The position numbers were made by a program, and so were the translations under genes. A stretch of DNA of 14,589 bases from Ruminococcaceae bacterium UBA1425. GTDB taxonomy: Bacteria; Bacillota; Clostridia; Oscillospirales; Acutalibacteraceae. This document shows positions 14,243 to 14,589 of the stretch, in pieces (within the stretch, counting starts at the first letter, position 1; each line of letters starts with the position of its first letter). The stretch covers positions 2,320 through 16,908 of the forward strand of contig DCUB01000040.1 of the NCBI GenBank assembly GCA_002329365.1. Direction: 5' to 3'. A model generated the notes under the pieces. The model saw only the letters and a list, made by a program, of their open reading frames with translations, did no database searches and was not told where the DNA came from.

Positions 14243-14319
14243 AAGATCCTTCGGCGTGTTGCGCCTCAGGATGACAGAGGGAGGAAAACCTTGTCATTCT
14301 GAGCGAAGCGAAGAATCTT
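14243..14319. repeat. 77-bp hairpin element, copy 1 of a tandem pair
   Basis: The unit begins AAGATCCTTCGGCG and ends GCGAAGCGAAGAATCTT. Its left part (to about 14276, ending GGATGACA) pairs imperfectly with its right part (TGTCATTCTGAGCG onward), giving a long stem around a purine-rich loop (GAGGGAGGAAAACC). The last 59 bases (14261-14319) are identical to 14338-14396. The right half, ending in GCGAAGAATCTT, resembles a short dispersed repeat present in very many bacterial genomes (from memory). It starts about 26 bases after the uxaA stop. Confidence 0.85.
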
Positions 14320-14396
14320 AAGAACCATCGGCGCGCTGCGCCTCAGGATGACAGAGGGAGGAAAACCTTGTCATTCTGAGCGAAGCGAAGAATCTT
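14320..14396. repeat. 77-bp hairpin element, copy 2 of a tandem pair
   Basis: Abuts copy 1 head to tail with no spacer. The last 59 bases are identical to copy 1 and the first 18 differ at several positions (AAGAACCATCGGCGCGCT against AAGATCCTTCGGCGTGTT). The right end runs into TTTTT (14395-14399), so the stem followed by a T-run could serve as the uxaA transcription terminator, though the stem is imperfect. Confidence 0.85.
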
Positions 14397-14422
14397 TTTG
14401 CTGTCTTCGACTATTGAATTAA

Positions 14423-14444
14423 CGGAACGGTCAAGACCGTTCCC
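14423..14444. repeat. Palindromic dispersed repeat, copy 2 (inverted relative to copy 1)
   Basis: The core at 14424-14443 is a perfect 9-bp inverted repeat around AA, and the 22 bases are the exact reverse complement of 11015-11036. Together the two copies bracket the symporter gene and uxaA. Confidence 0.75.
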
Positions 14445-14589
14445 CAAATCATTATTACAAAGCACCAGTAACTTACAGATGTTTTTATTTCGGAAGCATA
14501 GATTGAAACATTTTAATTTGGCTGACGAGGTAAAGACAGGCACACAAAACTAGACCACCCCGAAAGTGGTCAAAAAAGATATAAAGATA
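14445..14589. other. Non-coding right edge with stem-loop, possible element end
   Basis: No gene is visible. A perfect 6-bp stem-loop, GACCAC-CCCGAAA-GTGGTC, spans 14553-14571 and is followed by AAAAAA on the plus strand. The motif CCGAAAGTGGTCAAAA resembles short repeats I associate with IS21-type element ends, so an insertion sequence could begin just past the window. No transposase sequence is present to confirm it. Confidence 0.25.

Noticed and set aside
14243..14396. CRISPR array
   Set aside because: Only two copies, abutting with no unique spacers, and the unit is a 77-bp hairpin element rather than a short repeat.
14343..14543. 66-codon minus-strand frame at the right end
   Set aside because: Its C-terminal part is simply the 77-bp repeat translated, and the rest is AT-rich intergenic sequence.

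Overview
This window reads like a chromosome segment of an uncultured or gut-type Clostridia (Bacillota), plausibly near the Ruminococcaceae/Oscillospirales. The reasons are the moderate GC, strong AGGAG-type ribosome binding sites, frequent TTG starts, a Gram-positive-type SOS box (CGAAC-N4-GTAC) at the recA promoter, and the rimO/pgsA/recA gene set typical of Firmicutes. This assignment is an inference; there is no rRNA or other decisive marker. Twelve protein genes are supported. Eleven lie on the minus strand and one (uxaA) on the plus strand.

Region 1 (1-4980, minus strand) is a tightly packed run read right to left: recA, recX, rimO, pgsA, cysE, cysS. The recA/recX genes overlap and no gap in the run exceeds about 30 bases. 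A vegetative promoter upstream of recA carries an SOS box just downstream of its -10, so the head of the run should be LexA-controlled. cysS runs off the left edge.

Region 2 (about 4981-5606) has no convincing gene. It holds broken plus-strand frames that may be a decayed coding sequence, and two clear stem-loops near its right end.

Region 3 (5607-10886, minus strand) is a second close-packed run read right to left: rhaA (L-rhamnose isomerase), an unrecognised membrane-anchored propeller-like protein, an arylamine N-acetyltransferase homologue, galE and hflX. A 190-base gap upstream of rhaA holds a candidate promoter, two inverted repeats and a palindromic dispersed repeat.

Region 4 (11078-14216) is a divergent pair, a GPH-family (MelB-like) sugar:cation symporter on minus and an altronate dehydratase (uxaA) on plus. 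They share a 97-base intergenic region with two strong, face-to-face overlapping promoters. With rhaA, this suggests use of rhamnose and galacturonate, the two backbone sugars of rhamnogalacturonan I pectin, although the remaining enzymes of both pathways are not in the window.

Region 5 (14217-14589) is non-coding and repeat-rich. It has two exact head-to-tail copies of a 77-bp hairpin-forming element, a second inverted copy of the palindrome found near 11016, and a stem-loop at the extreme right edge. I do not see a clearly new multi-gene system. The most unusual items are the promoter architecture at 12666-12727, the SOS-headed housekeeping run, the unrecognised propeller protein and the repeat elements.
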